Source: a virus. Taken from it: a stretch of DNA of 36,459 nt. How positions within the stretch are numbered: position 1 is the first letter of the stretch; each line of letters begins with the position of its first letter. The position numbers and the translations under genes are program-made. Positions 9,770 to 17,714 of this stretch are shown in pieces. Location: the IMG/VR virus record IMGVR_UViG_3300046007_002835, positions 1 to 36,459 of that record; one strand, 5' to 3'. The notes beneath the pieces were generated by a model. It made no database searches, had not been told where the DNA came from, and saw only the letters and a program-made list of their open reading frames with translations.

Positions 9770-10284
9770 TACTGATCATATGCCATTCCAATACCACCTC
9801 TTACTCTACTAGATTGTTCTTCCTGTAGATCTTTATATGCACCTTTAAATGATGCTCTAATCTGTTCAAAGTTTTTAGCTGCAGCTACCAGAGAGTTAAT
9901 ATTACCATCTCTACCATGTGAGATAGGTGTAGTCTCCATATACTTAGCTAATCTGTCTAACATGGATGCAATACCTTTATATGCTCTAGATGTAGGTGTT
10001 TCATACATTCTTTGGCAAAACTGTAAGGCTATAAATATATCCTGATCTTCTGTAGAGAACTCAGCATCTATCTGTTCAAGTATAAGTGACTCTTTATCTA
10101 CTTCTGGTGTATAAAAGAATGGGTTCAAGTCTGGGTTAGGGCAAGTCATATAAAACAAGTATTGATATATCTTGATATAATTATCAGGATAATTATCCAT
10201 AACATCTTTTAATGCCTTTAATGTATAGCAATGTTCTGTTGGAATTACTTTACCATTCTGTATGTCAAATAGTTTTACAATCAT
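9769..10284 (-). CDS. Conserved packaging-block protein upstream of TerL
   Basis: 171 aa, mostly helical in the C-terminal two thirds, with SRAYKGIASMLDRLAKYM at about residues 98-115 and a Gly-rich end (RVRGGIGMAYDQ). It starts within the ATGA overlap with the nuclease gene and ends in a TAATG overlap with TerL. The location is where many phages keep the small terminase subunit, and a helical protein of this size could fill that role. No helix-turn-helix is evident, so this stays a hypothesis. Confidence 0.8.
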   Translation of the reverse strand: MIVKLFDIQNGKVIPTEHCYTLKALKDVMDNYPDNYIKIYQYLFYMTCPNPDLNPFFYTPEVDKESLILEQIDAEFSTEDQDIFIALQFCQRMYETPTSRAYKGIASMLDRLAKYMETTPISHGRDGNINSLVAAAKNFEQIRASFKGAYKDLQEEQSSRVRGGIGMAYDQ

Positions 10285-11114
10285 TTCTTTTTAATATTGT
10301 TTCTATTATCATGTAAATAATGCATAATAGCTGTTACTTCATCTTTTAAATATGGTATTTCCATTTGAACTACATCTTTAACAATTGGATCACCATTATC
10401 ATCATAGCTTGTTAAAGGATACCCATATCTATCTTCCCCCTCTGTTTCAAATAGTATATGATGAATAAACATTCTTCCGGGTTGCAATTTAGGATTATGT
10501 TTTAGTATCATATACATGTAGATACTTAACTGTAAGCTGTAGTGATTAAAATTACAATCATCTAAGTTAGATATAGGAGGGAGTAATTTTTCAGAAACTC
10601 CCTCCCAATCTTTGTAAGATTCAGTCTTAATCTCTTTATTAGTTTTGTAATCAATAATATTTACTCTACCATTAACTACTTCTACGAGATCTGACTGACC
10701 ACAGATGCCTGCTGATTTAAGATAAACCATATGCTCTGGATACACGCCTGGTTCTAATTTTTGTGAAGGTGCTGTCTTAATTCCATTTGCTAAATCATTA
10801 GGTTTAAACACTGGAACTGTAACACCTTCTCTTTCTATTGAAGCTAAAGAACATAAGTCAGCCTCTCTTTGATTATGATAAAATGTACCAAGAGTAACTG
10901 CTCTTTCTGATTCTGCATTCCAAATAGATATAATATCTTTTGGTGAAAAACCAAACCACTTAGATCTCTTATTCTTACAAACCTTTTTTGCTACTTTTTC
11001 AGCATCAAAAGGTTTTTTAAAATGAGATACAAGTGTAGTAACACTTATCCAATTAATCTCTGAGCCGTCATTGCTTTTATAGCTATGATCCTTGGCATTA
11101 AATACTATACTCAT
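10281..11114 (-). CDS. PD-(D/E)XK nuclease (RecB/Cas4-like)
   Basis: 277 aa. The RecB-type pattern is readable: GTFYHNQREAD at residues 76-86 (H80, E84), YPEHMVY with E127, GQSDLVEV with D142, then IIDYKTNK with D155 and K157, which together make the D-x(n)-D-x-K metal-binding core. This superfamily cuts DNA. In crAss-like phages a PD-(D/E)XK gene commonly sits near the packaging genes, and a role in processing replicated DNA for packaging or recombination is likely. It is joined to both neighbours by 4-nt ATGA overlaps. Confidence 0.9.
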   Translation of the reverse strand: MSIVFNAKDHSYKSNDGSEINWISVTTLVSHFKKPFDAEKVAKKVCKNKRSKWFGFSPKDIISIWNAESERAVTLGTFYHNQREADLCSLASIEREGVTVPVFKPNDLANGIKTAPSQKLEPGVYPEHMVYLKSAGICGQSDLVEVVNGRVNIIDYKTNKEIKTESYKDWEGVSEKLLPPISNLDDCNFNHYSLQLSIYMYMILKHNPKLQPGRMFIHHILFETEGEDRYGYPLTSYDDNGDPIVKDVVQMEIPYLKDEVTAIMHYLHDNRNNIKKK

Positions 11115-11404
11115 AGTTTTTCTAATTCTTCTTCTTGTTCTTCAGTAATAATAGCTTGCCATTTACCTAATGGACATTCTGATGATAAAGATCTAGTTTT
11201 AAAGGCTAGTGAACATCCACACTCATTACAGCATGGAGCCGTTCCTTTTACAGCACACTTTTTACCTTTATGTTGACATTCATCACAAATATCATATCTG
11301 AGTCTAGATATTTCTTCTACTGTCTCATCTCTAATAACAGAGTTTTTAATACCCTCAAATATTTGTGATCTATTTTGCCAGATTAGATTAAGTACATTTT
11401 TCAT
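11111..11404 (-). CDS. Cys-rich zinc-ribbon-like phage protein
   Basis: 97 aa. The middle holds seven closely spaced Cys (RYDICDECQ, KKCAV, PCCNECGCS) followed by a conserved-looking CPLGKW. This arrangement, with a CGC knuckle and a terminal CPLGKW, resembles small zinc-binding proteins found in many phages (possibly DUF6171; number from memory). The N-terminal 30 residues look helical. It probably binds a metal and nucleic acid or protein. It overlaps the neighbours by 4 nt on each side within the packaging operon. Confidence 0.85.
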   Translation of the reverse strand: MKNVLNLIWQNRSQIFEGIKNSVIRDETVEEISRLRYDICDECQHKGKKCAVKGTAPCCNECGCSLAFKTRSLSSECPLGKWQAIITEEQEEELEKL

Positions 11405-11763
11405 TTATTCTTGTTTTTAAAAAAAGCTTCTCTTTTTTCTGTTTGATCTTGAATCTTAAGATTTAATTTCAATAGTAGTTCTAATTTATTTTCTAGTGCT
11501 TTCTTATTATGATAAGCTTTAAATGTAGATGTGTCATGTTCTTTTAATATTCTTGATATCTTTTCTATTGATCCATATACCATCTTTGGTTTTGAAACAA
11601 AATGACCAAGACCCTCTATGTTTATTCTAGGATATTCTAAATTAGATAATAAACTTCTGACATCTTTGTAATAAAACTCTACTAAGTCTTCTACTAAATC
11701 CTTATCAATATTTAATTCTTCTGCAACTTCTTGATATATTCTTTTAGGCTTTCTGGGATTCAT
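11401..11763 (-). CDS. IHF/HU-like DNA-bending protein
   Basis: 120 aa. The helical N-terminus (IYQEVAEELNIDKDLVEDLVEFYYKDVRSLL) followed by a beta segment with INIEGLGHFVSKPK is the HU/IHF dimerisation fold and arm entry, in the variant form seen in crAss-like phages. A Lys-rich helical tail follows. IHF-like proteins bend DNA and could act in packaging, nucleoid shaping or regulation. IHF-like genes placed before TerL are typical of Crassvirales, which supports the taxonomic call. Start overlaps the upstream gene by 20 nt. Confidence 0.85.
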   Translation of the reverse strand: MNPRKPKRIYQEVAEELNIDKDLVEDLVEFYYKDVRSLLSNLEYPRINIEGLGHFVSKPKMVYGSIEKISRILKEHDTSTFKAYHNKKALENKLELLLKLNLKIQDQTEKREAFFKNKNK

Positions 11764-12121
11764 CTCCTAAAAATTTATAGTCTAATAAAATAGTACCTGT
11801 TGTCTGAATTTTTAAACTTGGATTTATCCGAATTAATTTTTTGTTTTCCTCATCTTTAACAACTAAGTTTGTTTTCTCAGCTTTATTTATACAGTTTCTC
11901 ACAGTTTGTGGAGACTTGAAAATAGGCTCTTCTTCTGAAGATGCATCATAACAAAAATGTGTTAATTCTATTGGCTCATTAAAACTTAGTAAGGTCAAGC
12001 AGTTAAGGTCAGAGTCACTTAAGTTGATTCTATTAATATAGCAGTGGGTAAGTATTTGAAACTTAACCACATCCCACTTAGGCATTCTTACACGCTTCTG
12101 TACTTGATTTACTATAGCCAT
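11744..12121 (-). CDS. Winged-helix-like protein of the packaging block
   Basis: 125 aa. The C-terminal half reads as a winged helix: a recognition-type helix around IFKSPQTVRNCINKAEKTNL (about residues 66-85), then a two-strand wing (LVVKDEENKKLIRINP). The N-terminal half is helical and contains several Cys. It starts 2 nt after the upstream gene and overlaps the IHF-like gene by 20 nt. It may bind DNA as a regulator or help TerL recognise the genome; no direct evidence separates these. Confidence 0.75.
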   Translation of the reverse strand: MAIVNQVQKRVRMPKWDVVKFQILTHCYINRINLSDSDLNCLTLLSFNEPIELTHFCYDASSEEEPIFKSPQTVRNCINKAEKTNLVVKDEENKKLIRINPSLKIQTTGTILLDYKFLGDESQKA

Positions 12122-12123
12122 GA

Positions 12124-12423
12124 CTAGCCTCTTTTAAGCTTTCTCTTTCCTTGATCTGCTGTATTAGACTCTTTATCAATATCAAAATCTGAACCTCTTT
12201 CTTCATCTGCTTCTTCTTGTTGAGGAGCCATCATCATAGCATACTGATATTGAATACTAGATCTTTTAAATCTTGCTTCATCAATTTTTAAAAGCATTTC
12301 TTCATAATCTAATTGTGCTCTTAAATAAGGCATAGAAGTTTGATAAAACTCTAGCATTTTTTCTTTTTGCTCTTCTAACTGTTCAGGAGTTAGTTGCATT
12401 TCTGGTTGTTGGTTTGTTTCCAT
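12124..12423 (-). CDS. Small helical acidic protein, first gene of packaging operon
   Basis: 99 aa. The N-terminus is Gln/Glu rich (METNQQPEMQLTPEQLEEQ), the centre is a helix with Tyr and Met (residues 25-65) and the C-terminus is acidic then basic (ending GKRKLKRG). It is the first gene after the putative promoter at 12450-12483, so it probably heads the packaging/capsid transcript. No family is firmly recognised. Similar short helical proteins accompany the IHF-like gene in crAss-like phages as far as I recall. Confidence 0.75.
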   Translation of the reverse strand: METNQQPEMQLTPEQLEEQKEKMLEFYQTSMPYLRAQLDYEEMLLKIDEARFKRSSIQYQYAMMMAPQQEEADEERGSDFDIDKESNTADQGKRKLKRG

Positions 12424-12449
12424 AAGACTTTAATTTATATTAGTTTACA

Positions 12450-12483
12450 CAAATATATATATAAAAAGTTTAAATAAAACAAG
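12450..12483 (-). promoter_or_regulatory. Candidate Bacteroidetes-type promoter for packaging operon
   Basis: On the minus strand CTTG (12483-12480) is followed after 22 nt by TATATTTG (12457-12450), which matches the Bacteroidetes -7 element TAnnTTTG. The spacing is slightly longer than the usual 19 nt. It lies 27 nt upstream of the 99-aa gene and downstream of the lysis-cassette terminator, where a new transcript would need to begin. Confidence 0.5.
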
Positions 12484-12489
12484 TTTAAA

Positions 12490-12521
12490 TAAAAAAATCC
12501 AGGCATACTATATACCTGGAT
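12490..12521 (-). terminator. Rho-independent terminator after lysis cassette
   Basis: On the minus strand an 11-bp stem with one wobble (ATCCAGGTATA / TATGCCTGGAT, loop TAG) is followed by seven T. It would end the fibre/lysis transcript before the packaging operon. Confidence 0.9.
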
Positions 12522-12549
12522 CACCTTACTTAGAGAAGTTTAAGTAATA

Positions 12550-12708
12550 TTATCTATTCTTAATGGTAAGATTTAATATAGTAAGTAAGTAAAAGTTTCT
12601 AGATATATCCATTTCAAAAGAAAAAATATCTAATGATGATAATCTTATTCTTATCATTATTTTATCCCACTGTTTTGTGGATGATTTCCAAGAGTTTCTA
12701 AATTTCAT
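12550..12708 (-). CDS. Small basic protein downstream of amidase
   Basis: 52 aa, starting MKFRNSWKSSTKQWDK and ending ILNLTIKNR. The start lies 1 nt beyond the amidase stop, so it is tightly linked to the lysis cassette, and the terminator follows 30 nt after its stop. The sequence has a basic N-terminus and a hydrophobic C-terminal half (SRNFYLLTILNLTI). It may be a small membrane-associated lysis accessory, but no family is certain. The tight spacing and sensible composition argue that it is real. Confidence 0.55.
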   Translation of the reverse strand: MKFRNSWKSSTKQWDKIMIRIRLSSLDIFSFEMDISRNFYLLTILNLTIKNR

Positions 12709-12709
12709 T

Positions 12710-13357
12710 TTATAGGTTTTTTAACATTTCTATTACTTTAGGATCTGGATACATATCACTCTTATCCTTTCTTACTGAATTATGTGTATATATTCCAGGA
12801 ACTCCCTTAAAAGCTTCTCTATCTATTGCCCAGATTTCTGATCTGTAAGTCTTAGGAATATCATATGTTTCACATAAGTATTCTACTAATTGTCTTAAAG
12901 ATTCAATCTGTGCATCTGAATATTTGTACCAATATTTGGTACCTTTAAATGGTGTCTCAAGAGTTGTTACATTCTCTGGTTTAACCACACCATTTACATA
13001 GTTATAGTATTTACCATTGCGGAATTTTAATGGTCCCCAATTACAAACTTCTATGCCTACAGAAAGTTTATTTAAGTTTTGATATTTTGCACCGTTCTTA
13101 ATAAAGTCTTCTGAATCTATTCCTAAATGCCAAGCCCAATGTTTAGATGAGAAGCATTGTACAATGTCTCCATTTTCACCAATAACAAATGCAGTTGCTA
13201 TTCTTGTATCATTACTATTCCAGTACCGTGATACAGCTACTGCATTGCCTCCACCCGCTGTATGATGCAGATAGATTTGTGTCTTTTTAGACTCTTCAGC
13301 ATAGAACTGATCTTTATCTAATCTTGCTTGAACAATTTTACTAATATCTAGTTTCAT
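12710..13357 (-). CDS. N-acetylmuramoyl-L-alanine amidase (endolysin)
   Basis: 215 aa, Amidase_2 type. It cleaves the amide bond between muramic acid and the peptide stem of peptidoglycan, in the periplasm. Visible signature: IYLHHTAGG (Zn ligand H31), the substrate-groove segment SVGIEVCNWG at about residue 100, and the second Zn site in YTHNSVRKDKSDMYPDP (H192, with D201 or D205). No signal peptide is present, so export depends on the holin. Start overlaps the holin stop by 1 nt. Together with holin and u-spanin this forms a complete Gram-negative lysis cassette. Confidence 0.93.
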   Translation of the reverse strand: MKLDISKIVQARLDKDQFYAEESKKTQIYLHHTAGGGNAVAVSRYWNSNDTRIATAFVIGENGDIVQCFSSKHWAWHLGIDSEDFIKNGAKYQNLNKLSVGIEVCNWGPLKFRNGKYYNYVNGVVKPENVTTLETPFKGTKYWYKYSDAQIESLRQLVEYLCETYDIPKTYRSEIWAIDREAFKGVPGIYTHNSVRKDKSDMYPDPKVIEMLKNL

Positions 13358-13854
13358 TAGTTCTTGATGTCTTTGTAAGTGTCTGATGCGTCTTTTAGAC
13401 CTTTTCTTAATTTCTTTACAGTATCACATGTTTTTTTAAGAACATTGTTACCTGTAATATCAAACCAGTTTTCATTAATAGATGCAAGTTCTATAATTGA
13501 GAATATACCAAGTAAAATATTAGTAAGAATAGCAGGCACTCCTATAACAAAATCAAAATTTAAAAACTTTAGCAGTCCATTGATAAATGGAGTTAATGCA
13601 TAATAGTCTAAAGGAAAAACTACTCCTGCAGTAATATAATATCCTAAAGCTTTATATACATATCCTTGTCTAAGTATTCTTGACTTAAATACCTCTCTAT
13701 ATTTTCTATTAGTTTCTTTAGCAATTTTCTTAAGAGAAATTAATTTAACTACAGTATCTACAAAGATAATTAGCATTAGAACAAGAGCCATTAGCTCTAT
13801 TGGTGCAAAGAATGATGTGATTGACAAGGTTACAAGAGTTAATTTTGTTTTCAT
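13357..13854 (-). CDS. Holin (phage holin family, multi-pass)
   Basis: 165 aa with three or so hydrophobic segments: residues about 7-38 (LSITSFFAPIELMALVLMLI), about 70-90 (ALGYYITAGVVFPLDY) and about 100-125 (VIGVPAILTNILLGIFSIIE), then a basic cytoplasmic tail. The pattern resembles the family 4 holins common in Bacteroidetes phages. It permeabilises the inner membrane to release the amidase encoded directly downstream. Start overlaps the u-spanin stop as ATGA. Confidence 0.85.
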   Translation of the reverse strand: MKTKLTLVTLSITSFFAPIELMALVLMLIIFVDTVVKLISLKKIAKETNRKYREVFKSRILRQGYVYKALGYYITAGVVFPLDYYALTPFINGLLKFLNFDFVIGVPAILTNILLGIFSIIELASINENWFDITGNNVLKKTCDTVKKLRKGLKDASDTYKDIKN

Positions 13855-14339
13855 ATTGCAGGTATTTGAGCTTTAATCAGACGATATATAATATATAATA
13901 TAATAATTATTAACCATATACCGCCAATCCATGCCAGGAAGTTTACCCAACCCGGGATATATTTTATCTTTTCAGGCTTTAATGTTTTAGTTACTACTTG
14001 TGTTTTATAAACTGTATTACCAGGTACAAGTTTATAAATAGTATCTGTCTTAGCAATTACTTTGTATTTATTGTTCTTTATTCTAGCTTGGAGCTTAAGT
14101 ATTGTTCCATCTTTTTCAGATAGTCTAGAAGCATAAACATTACCAAGAGAATCACAAAATAAAGTATCTTCTATAAATACAGTTTCTCCTGGAATTTCTA
14201 TTGTGGTATCTTTATATTGTATTACTGTAACTGTACTATCTTTTTGAGTACATAGTGGACAGTATTTAGCTAATTTTTTTTCTATTGAGCAACTTGTAAC
14301 TATTACAATCAGTAATAAAAAAAATAAAAACTTTTTCAT
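13851..14339 (-). CDS. Unimolecular spanin (u-spanin) candidate
   Basis: 162 aa. Residues 1-17 form a lipoprotein signal ending in the lipobox VTSC (acylated Cys17). Residues about 18-128 are a periplasmic, beta-rich stretch with many Thr/Lys/Val. Residues about 131-155 (FLAWIGGIWLIIIILYIIY) form a C-terminal membrane segment. An outer-membrane lipid anchor plus an inner-membrane C-terminal anchor in one chain is the hallmark of u-spanins, which fuse the two membranes in the last step of lysis. Position next to holin and amidase fits. An ordinary lipoprotein would lack the C-terminal membrane segment. Confidence 0.8.
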   Translation of the reverse strand: MKKFLFFLLLIVIVTSCSIEKKLAKYCPLCTQKDSTVTVIQYKDTTIEIPGETVFIEDTLFCDSLGNVYASRLSEKDGTILKLQARIKNNKYKVIAKTDTIYKLVPGNTVYKTQVVTKTLKPEKIKYIPGWVNFLAWIGGIWLIIIILYIIYRLIKAQIPAI

Positions 14340-14624
14340 TTATACAGTGTGTATAATAAATGCAACAACACCAACACCGTCATAAACAATATTTTGAGAT
14401 ATCAATTGACTATTGGGATTAGATACAAATAAAGCTTGAATTTGAGCAGCTAATCCAAGAGCTGTAACATCTGTAAAAGTGCTTATTGTTAAATTACTAA
14501 ATGTGTTTTTAGTATTAATTTCTGATAATTCATTACAAGCACAATCTAAACCTTTAAGTGATTGTAATTGATATGGAAAGTTATTTCCTTTATTTCCATA
14601 ATCTTTTAAATTTCCTACTGACAT
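14340..14624 (-). CDS. Short fibre/decoration protein with shared N-terminal anchor
   Basis: 94 aa. The first 17 residues (MSVGNLKDYGNKGNNFP) are identical to those of the next upstream gene, followed by similar QLxxLxGLD. The remainder is different and probably one small beta/alpha domain. The shared N-terminus looks like an attachment module that docks alternative proteins onto the same virion site. Stop lies directly before the u-spanin start. Confidence 0.8.
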   Translation of the reverse strand: MSVGNLKDYGNKGNNFPYQLQSLKGLDCACNELSEINTKNTFSNLTISTFTDVTALGLAAQIQALFVSNPNSQLISQNIVYDGVGVVAFIIHTV

Positions 14625-14642
14625 AATTTCTATTTATTTTAA

Positions 14643-15962
14643 TTATCTACTTACTTCTTCCCAGTCTACTGAAGCATAAGCTCCTAAAGTTCCTCCTATA
14701 GTATCAATAGCCATTTCAATTACTATTTCAAACGCTGTTCCTGTAAATGTATTTCTTTCTAGTTGAGTAGCAAATAAAGCTTCTTTTAATATGTTAATAC
14801 TTGGAGAACCTTGGTTAGAAGAGTTTACATATCCTTGTGCTAATACTCTACCCCCTGCAGCTGATGTTCCTGTTAAATTATATTCAACAGAAGAATCAAC
14901 TCCAGCAGAAACCCAAGCTCCACCAGTTATTGTAGCTCCCTGAATAACTCTCCATGCATAGTTTTTACCGTTACCTAAACCTAATATTGAAACAGCAGTA
15001 AGAATAGCAATACCATCTAATCTAGTAGATTTTAATCTAATGCCTACCATAGGGTAAAATGTTCCAGCAGCAGCAAATGTTCTAGGTGTTGTAATTGGTG
15101 TACCAACAGCTTGTTGTCCACCTCTAAGTTCATATCCTCCTTCTGAAATAGCTGTAGAGCAAACTTGTTTTAATGTACTACTATTTGCTGTAACTCCAGT
15201 GTTTGTTATCTCATATCTAAGTGGAAGAGATGCAGTAGTGATATAAGTTGATGTAATAAGGTTAGCATGATTAAATTTATGGCATAATAAAAATACACCA
15301 TCTATAATAAAGCCAACTCTTACTGTTCCTTCACCCAACCACTCAATATCTATAAATAATATTTGTGCTTTAGTAATATCCAGAACTACACCAGAAGGAC
15401 CATTACCATCTAAAGTATCTACATTCCAAGCAGATTGATTTACTACAGATTCAGTAACTATACCAGTAACTATACTTCTTTCTACAAAACTTAATGTTTG
15501 ATTATTTAACTGAAGATATATTCCATTATCAGTTCCAAAATAACCAACTCTTTGTCTTAAGTTAGTTTGAGCAGGAGCCATCACAAATGTATTAAAAACT
15601 AAAAGTGATTTTCCAGGTTGATAGGAAAACACTTTTAAAGTTTCTCTTAATACTTGTGAACCATTTGTAGTATTTACATTTAAGTTTACTAATCCTTCAT
15701 CAGCACTAAAAACGGCAGAACCCCCACTAGCAGTAGATGTTGCCCACAAACCATTATCTTTATATCTATGAGATGAATCAAATAATGTCAAAGGACTAGA
15801 AACTCTTTGCCTTCCAAAGGCATCAATAGCCATTGAATTGGCATTTGTAATGTTACCGGTTACTATACTACTATTAATAGTATCTAACCCTTGCAACATT
15901 TTCAATTGCCAAGGAAAATTATTCCCTTTATTCCCGTAATCTTTTAGGTTGCCTACTGACAT
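14643..15962 (-). CDS. Head or tail fibre protein with shared N-terminal anchor
   Basis: 439 aa. The N-terminal 17 residues match the 94-aa protein downstream. The body is beta-rich, dominated by Thr/Ser/Asn/Gly/Val, with no Cys-rich or enzymatic motif, as expected for a trimeric fibre or lectin-like shaft domain. The segment AFGRQRVSSPLTLFDSSH (about residues 48-65) resembles the start of a domain seen in other Bacteroidetes phage fibres (recollection only). It would be carried on the outside of the virion and may bind glycans. Confidence 0.75.
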   Translation of the reverse strand: MSVGNLKDYGNKGNNFPWQLKMLQGLDTINSSIVTGNITNANSMAIDAFGRQRVSSPLTLFDSSHRYKDNGLWATSTASGGSAVFSADEGLVNLNVNTTNGSQVLRETLKVFSYQPGKSLLVFNTFVMAPAQTNLRQRVGYFGTDNGIYLQLNNQTLSFVERSIVTGIVTESVVNQSAWNVDTLDGNGPSGVVLDITKAQILFIDIEWLGEGTVRVGFIIDGVFLLCHKFNHANLITSTYITTASLPLRYEITNTGVTANSSTLKQVCSTAISEGGYELRGGQQAVGTPITTPRTFAAAGTFYPMVGIRLKSTRLDGIAILTAVSILGLGNGKNYAWRVIQGATITGGAWVSAGVDSSVEYNLTGTSAAGGRVLAQGYVNSSNQGSPSINILKEALFATQLERNTFTGTAFEIVIEMAIDTIGGTLGAYASVDWEEVSR

Positions 15963-16037
15963 GATTATGTGTTTTTATAGATTATTAAATATATTGCCGG
16001 GACAATAAATGCCCCGACAAAAGTATTTTAACATCTA

Positions 16038-16508
16038 TTAGTTAATAATCATAAAGTGTACTTTAACTATATTGTTTAATGCAGCATTTCCACCATTTGC
16101 TATAACAACCTTGAATGATCCAGCAGCAATATCAGATACACCAACTACAGGAATTCCTGTTGCAGCTTCATCATATTGCACACTTACTAAAATGCGTGAT
16201 GTAGCAGTTATGTTTGAGTTGTTTACTGTAAAAAATGTTTTAGCATTTGCAGCTAATGTAGAAGATACAGTAGTTATTACACCGTTTAATGTATCCAATG
16301 TTACAGCCGTTGTAATAGAAGTTAACTGAGTTACAGTACCTGTATTATACAAAGATTGTAAAGGTCCTGCATTTACTGCTAATGGTAACCAAGCATCATC
16401 TCTAGTTACATCTTTTGATCCAATTGCCAATAGATTAGGAACATCTGTTGGAAGAGTTTCTCTATAGTTTCCTGCTTTAATCCAGGAGATAAAATTTAAA
16501 ACATCCAT
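16038..16508 (-). CDS. Small fibre/decoration protein, MDxLNFISWI family
   Basis: 156 aa. It begins MDVLNFISWIKAG, nearly the same as the next upstream gene (MDILNFISWIRGR), and both continue with a PxxLLPVAL/NLLAIG-type segment and a RDDxxL motif (about residues 33-42). The C-terminal 100 residues form a Thr/Val/Ala-rich beta domain. This is the second N-terminal anchor type in the fibre block. A weak hairpin with CGGG/CCCG lies in the gap before the next gene. Confidence 0.75.
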   Translation of the reverse strand: MDVLNFISWIKAGNYRETLPTDVPNLLAIGSKDVTRDDAWLPLAVNAGPLQSLYNTGTVTQLTSITTAVTLDTLNGVITTVSSTLAANAKTFFTVNNSNITATSRILVSVQYDEAATGIPVVGVSDIAAGSFKVVIANGGNAALNNIVKVHFMIIN

Positions 16509-16533
16509 GACTTTTTGTTTTTATATATTATTA

Positions 16534-17517
16534 TTAAATTCTTACAACTGATAAATATCTAGCTCCAATTTGGTCTGTTGCACTTGATTGAACTGTAACT
16601 ACAACATATATGTTTTGAGTCCAATCAATTGTTCCAACTGACATACCATTATCAAATATACTTGAATTATATGTAGCTGCATTTGCTCCAATTCCAGAAT
16701 CTGAAAAGCCATCACTTGGAAGACCCAATGGTAAAAATTGTAAAGTTGATCCTGAAAAGAAAATATCTTTTTCAATTTTTACAATTTTTTGACCTGAGCC
16801 ATTAGTTGCTGTATCAACTTCAGCAATTAATGTTGCTCCTGCAGTAAAATAATCAATTCCTTGAAAAGGAACATTATTTGAAACATACACTCTTACAACC
16901 ATAGTGTTTGCAGATGCTATTTTTTGTAAAGCAGTTTTAATTGCAAAAATTGGTCTAATAGAATTATTAAAAGTATTAGCCGGTATTGTTGAAAAAGAAA
17001 CAACTGTATTAAATGGTGAAGATGCTGAAACTAATCCTGATGGTACTGCGCTAAAATTAGGATTTGAACTTCCTGCAGGTCCAACAGGACCTTGGATTCC
17101 TTGAGGACCTTGGGGACCAGTGGCTCCTTGAGAAGCTAATAAAGCCCAATTTAAAGGATCTGTAGCAGGGTTTGTAGGAGATGGTCCAACAGGATTAATA
17201 CAAAAATATGATGCTCCACCAAAACCTACTGCATCATTTAATACATAAACTCCAGCTGCTGACCATGATCCTTGCCAGTTAAGCCCTGCTGGTCCTACTG
17301 GTCCTGGTACACCTTGAGGTCCAATTGGTCCTTGTGCACCAGCTGGTATATTTGCTGCAACTTGTGTTGTAAAATTTTGTACAGAAATTGCACCTGTTAA
17401 ATATTCATCATCTCTTCTATCATCTTGAAGAGCTACAGGTAGTAATGTTTTATTAGGATCAACAGAGTTAACCACTCTACGTCCTCTAATCCAAGAGATA
17501 AAATTTAAAATGTCCAT
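16534..17517 (-). CDS. Collagen-like tail/head fibre with carbohydrate-binding-like module
   Basis: 327 aa. Order: the MDILNFISWI anchor (1-45); a collagen-like G-x-y run at about 60-78 (AQGPIGPQGVPGPVGPAG); a CBM5/12-like module at about 81-128 (WQGSWSAAGVYVLNDAV ... YFCI ... WALLA); a second collagen-like run at 131-149; and a beta-rich C-terminal head of about 170 residues. Collagen triplets make trimeric stalks in phage fibres, and modules of the W-x-x-W ... Y-x-x-N-D-x-V type bind polysaccharide or chitin-like glycans. It is probably a surface-exposed adhesion fibre. Confidence 0.85.
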   Translation of the reverse strand: MDILNFISWIRGRRVVNSVDPNKTLLPVALQDDRRDDEYLTGAISVQNFTTQVAANIPAGAQGPIGPQGVPGPVGPAGLNWQGSWSAAGVYVLNDAVGFGGASYFCINPVGPSPTNPATDPLNWALLASQGATGPQGPQGIQGPVGPAGSSNPNFSAVPSGLVSASSPFNTVVSFSTIPANTFNNSIRPIFAIKTALQKIASANTMVVRVYVSNNVPFQGIDYFTAGATLIAEVDTATNGSGQKIVKIEKDIFFSGSTLQFLPLGLPSDGFSDSGIGANAATYNSSIFDNGMSVGTIDWTQNIYVVVTVQSSATDQIGARYLSVVRI

Positions 17518-17579
17518 TTCTAAATAATTATATACATTATATCTATAATATAATGAAAATTATTTAGATAACAAATTAA

Positions 17580-17714
17580 TTAAGATATTATATCCCCAAT
17601 TTCTAATATGTCAGAAATGATATAAGTTGTTTCTGAAAGCATGTATAGATTTTCTTCTTCTATACTTATAATATTTTCTACCTTATTATCTACTATTATT
17701 GCTACTCTTAACAT
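17580..17714 (-). CDS. 44-aa acidic protein coupled to the adhesin gene
   Basis: A short ORF of 44 codons whose ATG overlaps the adhesin stop as TAATG. It begins MLRVAIIVDNKVENI and ends DILEIGDIIS. It is acidic and Ile-rich, with a beta-strand look. The overlap, the lack of any other gene in this interval and the sensible composition support it as real. It may be a chaperone or small partner of the adhesin. No family is recognised. Confidence 0.5.
   Translation of the reverse strand: MLRVAIIVDNKVENIISIEEENLYMLSETTYIISDILEIGDIIS

Noticed and set aside
17096-17345. Short G/C-rich repeats that look like a small CRISPR or minisatellite
   Set aside because: They encode G-x-y collagen-like triplets of the fibre gene. 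There are no regular spacers.
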